Positions 58,865 through 64,000 of a stretch of 64,000 nt of DNA are shown in pieces. The position numbers and the translations under genes are program-made. The stretch's first letter is position 1. The number at the start of each line of letters is the position of its first letter. The notes under the pieces are model-generated. The model did no database searches. It was not told the DNA's origin and saw only the letters and a program-made list of their open reading frames with translations. The DNA comes from Phocoena phocoena. Taxonomy: Eukaryota > Chordata > Mammalia > Artiodactyla > Phocoenidae. The stretch covers positions 31,147,319 through 31,211,318 of the forward strand of contig NC_089236.1 of assembly GCF_963924675.1 (NCBI RefSeq), written 5' to 3'.

Positions 58865-61860
58865 TTAACTCTTTCATTGAAGAAAAAGCACATACATAGA
58901 CAAAATATACTTATGAGAAATGGATCATCTAACTATAACTAATGCTTAAATGTATTTTGTTAAAACATGCCAATGATAATTGTTGGAGAAAACGTTTAGA
59001 TAAGCTTAATTATGCAAAATGCCTAGTCTCTTTATTGTATGTGTGCCTAATATATTTCAAGTCAAATATCTCTCATATTATTTTACACGAAATGTAAATA
59101 CTTTGACTACCTCAGTGATAATAAGAATGTTCTAAAATAGACATTTATGTCTTGCCCAATGCTTAGTTCTCACAACGGATAGAGATGGTAATGCAATGAG
59201 ACATAGTTCAAGATGACCAAATTATCACTGTTTGACTCAAAGATGCAGGCTGGCTATTTCCTCTTTGTGTGTCTATAGCTGCTGTTGACTTTTTTATTCT
59301 AGAAGTTTCTGTGGGAGAGGCTATTTAAAATCAAGTGCTCACATACTATGGAGTTTCTGCAATAGTTATACTTTGTGGAGTAAAAAGCTATAAAGGGTCA
59401 TTTACAGTTCAATCAAGGTTTCTGAAAATGCAGCAGCTGTTAGGTAGATGAAGAAAATGTCAGCTAATATTAAGAATGACATAAAGAGCGTGTTCACCCA
59501 AACCTTGAAGTCAGAGCACAAAGGATAACATAAAATCCTTTCATAAGGAAATTCAACTCCATGGGAATGCTGGTGGGAGATCAGGGGTTTTACTTCACCC
59601 ATCACTTCCCTGGGGTGAACTGAAGTGTGAAAGGAGCTCCAGGTTCACTCTGGTTTCCTCCTCCTAAAATGGTAGCTATTCTCTAAGTCTTCAAATGTCT
59701 TTCTTTTTCAGACAAGAACAAGAATTAAATTTTCTTAAATTTCCTGTCTTGAAAGAGTTTCTGGTTACTTTGAAAATCCTAAGTAGTTCTTTCTACCCTT
59801 CTCCTTTTTCAAAAACTTTTCTCTTTTATAGTTAACTTTGTTTTTCCCATTGTTTTAGTTAATTGTAAAAGACAGACTTTTAGGCACCTCAACTGATAAT
59901 AATATTTACAAACTATTTTGTTGTTGAAATAATAAAAGTGGCTCCAACACATCTTCATTTTTCCCAAACACACAAACATATATACCACAGACTCACTGGG
60001 TACCAATATCTGGACAGGTGAACTTTATCCCAAGGATATTACTTACATTTCAGTTGGGACTTGTTGCTTAGGAATCAGCCCCTTCTTCTGGACCCTAGGA
60101 GTGCTTGTCTCAGTAAAAGTGATTGAAGTTTATTAGCTCCATTAATTCTAATCTCTAGAGCTTGTATGCAGGGATAGAGGGCGATACTGTCCTTCTAAAC
60201 CTTGGCCTGTCATTGGTAGAGATCACATACAAGATGTACTGGACACATATTCTATAGAATTTTCTACAAATCAGCTAATCTGTCCAGGACAATGTTTACA
60301 CAGAGGTCTTTTTGTCTTAATTGGACATGGATATTTTTTGGTTATTTTTATCATCCCAAATGAGTGTGGAGGAAAATAGACAACATTAAAAATAAATCTC
60401 ATTTATGTGCTTCCCAAGGATAATCAAATCATTTAGGCAAGTATTCACATGCCAGAGAGGAAAAAGACAATGGACTACAGAGAATGACTAGCCTGTTGGT
60501 AATTTTCTGCAAAAGTATCCCATCCTCTCTCCCTTTCACACCTCTATTATAGCATTTAATCTAAAATAAGCCAGATCTGGGAAGCTGTCTGAGTTTTGGC
60601 CAGGGAGAGGTCCTGTTCAGTTTTATTTTACCCTGGGGTCCGCATGTAGAAAATATCTTTATTTCTAAAGGAGTCCCAGTTTCACAGACAAAAGCACCAA
60701 CACAAAATCTTACTGGAAACTCTCAGTAGCCCCAAAATTATAAAGACTAATACATTATAGTGTTCTCCCAAGCTTTCAAAAGGCTCCGGGAGTTAACATG
60801 GAGGCAATCTTCTCTAGTTTCAATCTGTTGTGTATCATAGATAAATTTCCAGAGCTTCACAGAATTGCACATGTTTGAAGACATTGACTGTAAGAAAACA
60901 GTTTACATTGGTGCTTCTCATGAGGGTCTCAGAAGGAGAAAAGGACCATCTGTGAATGCACCTACAGCAGGGTTTCTTCAATTGGGGCCAATGGTTTGGA
61001 TTCAAGAATCCATCTGCTTGTACCTCCCAAACTTTTTGTAGAATTGCTTGGCACTGTGCATACTTTTTCCAACCAATTTTTTTCCCCAAGTATGTTTTTG
61101 ATATTCCCTAAAAATAAATATTATTTTCAAATGTCCAAACCAACATTTGCACTGTGACATACAGGAACTAATGCTTGTAATTGAAAGTTATATGTGCACT
61201 TTGGGACATGAAAACATTTAGTAGATATTTTAGGTACATATTATATATTGCATGAGTTAGATGTGTGTGTTTTCATTTCATTTTCACAGGGTGAATTTAG
61301 TAGCTTTAAATGAGTTTATAATGGCTAAAATATACTTAACATTCACATATAATTAGGCATAATAACCTTACCTTGACCATTTCCAAAATGAAATAAATAA
61401 TAAACTTCTATGGACATATAAAATACCAACATAAAGGAATACTTATTTCTGTGAGGTAGACACAAAATATATTTACTGAGAAAATTAGAAATATTTGCAG
61501 AAAGGATTATTTATATTACAGGAAATGTAAAAATAACATAGTATAGTTACTATGCTTTCTTCATCAGAAGGAAAAATTTAAATATAAGTATGGATATTAA
61601 TATCTAGAGTGTGAGGCTGCTCACTGAACTCTCTTCTATCTAATCAGTATGAATCATCTACATGCATTCTTTCAGACTTCCTGTTGCACAGTCTTGAAAT
61701 GAAAGAGAAATAAACAGAGTCATAAGGAGCATCACCATCCAATCATGAGGCAAGATGTTCATCAGTGCCATGAAATATTGAGGCCACAGAACATGCATTA
61801 ATCATAAGATGATTTTATGTACCTTTATTGTGTGTTTATCCTAAAAGGTTATGAAAACAA
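58865..61860. other. Unique sequence, no gene recognised
   Basis: Long unique stretch with blocks of better complexity (59200-59650, 60440-61080). 60965-61080 may be a decayed DNA transposon. No exon or RNA gene. Confidence 0.35.
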
Positions 61861-61869
61861 AAATATGTA

Positions 61870-63245
61870 CAGAAATAATGTCTTCCCAATAAACCACCTG
61901 AGAGAAAAATGTTTAGAAAGTCAAATGATAAATAATGTTTTATTTAAATAGAAATCTAGTTCTAAAATTGCCAAGGAAAGCCATTGTTGTGTCAGTTCTT
62001 AGGGAACAAGATACATGTAAAGAGGTGCAAATGTTCAAATTAAATCTGGAAATATAGCTGAGGCAACTACTTTCAGAAAATAGTAAAATAATTAAACCAC
62101 TTGTGAGTCAGTGCCAGATAGATACAAGGTAATATATGCTCATTTGGATATATTTTGAAAAGGAATGTCTTTACTTTTTCATAAGTTTTGGGATAACTTA
62201 ATTATTAAATATGTATTGACCAAAGGCATCAGGAGTCCATGGAAAAATAGCTGATTCTAGGGCTGGAACAGGGAGAACATAAAATAGTTCTGGAACAACT
62301 CATTGCACTAGAAAATAAAGAAGTGTTCAAAAATAATGAACAGAGACCTGTCAAAGGGACAGCAGAGCCAATCAGAATATTTAGTGCCAAACCTGGGACA
62401 ATTTGATCAACAAAATTAATATTATTGTATTAGTTCATAAATCAAGGCATAAAATAAATATCCAGGAGTTCATATTGATATCAATAAATAATAAATTAAT
62501 TAATACATAAAAAAGTAAGGAACAGCAGGCAAATCTTTCTTACAGAAGTATTCCAAATGATATATGCAGACATCCCCCCTCTGCCAGGAAATGGTGCTTA
62601 GACATTCCCTCACACACCCCACTCCACCCCTCCCCTGACCTTGAGTATTGGCAGGACTTAGTGACTCATTTCCAAACAGTAGATTAAGCAAGAGAAAAAT
62701 AGCCCCATAGCACCTTTGCAATGGTGAAATCCAGCAGATGCTATCTTAACCAAGTGATGGAAGATATGTCATCAGGGATATCATGTGGATGTACTGATAT
62801 GATGTGATGAGGAGGGTGCTTCATCTCTGTGGTATGATATCTACATTCTGAACCATTAAACAAACAGAGAAACCAAATGTGAGGGGTGTTCTTGACCAGT
62901 ACTCTTCAAAACTCTCAAGGTCATTACAAAAATCAAGGAAAGGCTGAGAAACTCTCACAGACCAGCAGAGTCTAAAGAGACATGATAACTGAATGCAATG
63001 TGGATCCTGAAACACAAAAAACAGATATTAATCGGAAAATCTGGTGAAATTTGAATAAACTCTAAAGGTTAAATAATGTAATGTACTAATAATGGTTCCT
63101 TAATTTTGACAAATGAGCCAAGAGTGGAAGATGATAACTTTAGAGAAAATTGAAATTGAGTGAGAGGTGTACAGAAAATCTCTGTAAATTCCTTGAAACT
63201 TTCCTGTAAATCTAACATTTTTCCAAAATAAGAAGCTTCTTAAAA
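61870..63245 (+). mobile_element. Old L1M (L1ME-type) 3'UTR
   Basis: 'tgcagacatcccccctctg'-like, 'gggacaatttgatcaacaaa', 'tgtggatcctgaaacacaaa', 'ctggtgaaatttgaataaac' and 'cctgtaaatctaacattttt' then 'ccaaaataagaag' reproduce the order of an ancient L1M 3' end on the plus strand. No coding sequence. Confidence 0.6.
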
Positions 63246-63433
63246 GAAATACCTGTTGACTAACCTGTTTAAATTAACAACATTATGAATGTCAACTAAT
63301 AAAGTTTTTCTTTCTAATTGTTATTTACACTAATGAGAAATCCAATATATTTTCTTGTTTTCCTCCATAGTTTCTCTCTGCTGTACTCTTAGTTATCTTA
63401 TAGTTAGATGCTATTTTCAAAATTATATAGTCT

Positions 63434-64000
63434 AACAAAGGAGGCAGAATATACAACGGAGAAAAGATAGTTTGCTCAATAAGTGGTGCTGGGAAAACTG
63501 GACAGCTACATGTAAAAGAATGAAATTAGAACACTCCCTAAAATCATACAAAAACCAAACCCAAAATGGATTAAGGACCTAAATGCAAAGCCGGACACTA
63601 TAAAACTCTTAGAGGAAAACATGGGCACAACACTCTGACATAATTTGCAGCAAGGTCTTTTTTTGACCCACCTCCTAGAGTAATGAAATTAAAAACAAAA
63701 ATAAACAACTGGGACCTAATGAAACTTAAAAGCTTTTGCACAGCAAAGGAAACCATAAACAAGATGAAAAAACAACCCTCAGAATGGGAGAAAATATTTG
63801 CAAATGAAGCATCAGGCAAGGGATTAATCTCAAAAATATACAAACAGCTCATGCAGTTCAATATGAAAAAAACAAACTACCCAATAAAAACATTGGTGGA
63901 AGACCTAAATAGACATTTCTCCAAAGAAGACATACAGGTGGGCAACAAACACATGAAAAGATTCTCAGCATCACTAATTATTAGAGCAATGCAAACAAAA
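63434..64000 (+). pseudogene. 5'-truncated L1 ORF2 fragment, continues beyond window
   Basis: Starts abruptly near 63434 within the ORF2 region just after the reverse transcriptase and runs to the right edge. It matches the minus strand of 13000 to about 12400 of the full-length L1. Recognisable stretches include 'agtggtgctgggaaaactgg', 'cagcaaaggaaaccataaac' and 'gacatttctccaaagaagac'. Indels and stops break the frame, so it is a dead copy. It encodes no endonuclease or RT core. Confidence 0.9.

Overview
The window is nuclear DNA of a cetacean, most likely a toothed whale or dolphin. The evidence is a set of copies of the tRNA-derived CHR SINE, recognised by its 'cttccctggtggcgcag' head and 'gagaggcc...gtaccg' tail, together with cetartiodactyl-type LINE-1 elements. 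Ancient mammalian repeats (MIR, L2, MLT1-type LTRs, old L1M) fill much of the rest. I found no host protein-coding exon, tRNA, rRNA, snRNA, CpG-island promoter or CRISPR. The stretch is gene-poor and could be intergenic or a large intron. Its only real coding sequences belong to LINE-1 retrotransposons.

Layout. 1-3.9 kb: AT-rich background with two MLT1-type LTRs in opposite orientation, a remarkable head-only CHR SINE (2972-3020) and an L1 3' end. 4-10.2 kb: old minus-strand L1 pieces, invaded by a younger minus-strand L1 (6372-9645) that kept its 5'UTR and 3' end but lost about 4.2 kb internally. 11.5-19.15 kb: a full-length minus-strand L1 of 7.6 kb with an open ORF1. Its ORF2 stays in one frame throughout and is broken only by three nonsense codons within 129 bp. 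The 5'UTR of this element is GC/CpG-rich, carries a 38-bp tandem repeat and a duplication of about 270 bp, and ends in a YY1-like site. 20.3-20.6 kb: a 5'-truncated plus-strand L1 3' end. 21-33 kb: mostly unique AT-rich DNA with decayed MIR, L2 and LTR copies and a candidate conserved noncoding block near 31.4-32.4 kb. 33.3-36.2 kb: microsatellites, an LTR-like element, an old L1/HAL1-like tract and a CHR SINE. 36-45 kb: mostly unique, with one CHR SINE, an L2, a MER20-like element and an LTR-like element. 45-48.4 kb: an ancient minus-strand L1 split by a CHR SINE. 48-58 kb: unique DNA, two CHR SINEs with target-site duplications, and MIRs. 58-64 kb: a compound TG/GA microsatellite, an old L1M 3'UTR, and a 5'-truncated L1 ORF2 that runs off the right edge.

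Functionally, L1 ORF1p (RNA chaperone) and ORF2p (endonuclease plus reverse transcriptase) are the machinery that also mobilises CHR SINEs, so the SINEs and their target-site duplications are footprints of the same L1 activity. Repeat assignments were made by eye from remembered consensus features. Boundaries of the ancient elements are approximate, and family names marked 'like' should be taken as provisional. I did not find a convincing new biological system. The most unusual objects are the clustered stops in the L1, the 5'UTR repeat expansions and the head-only SINE.
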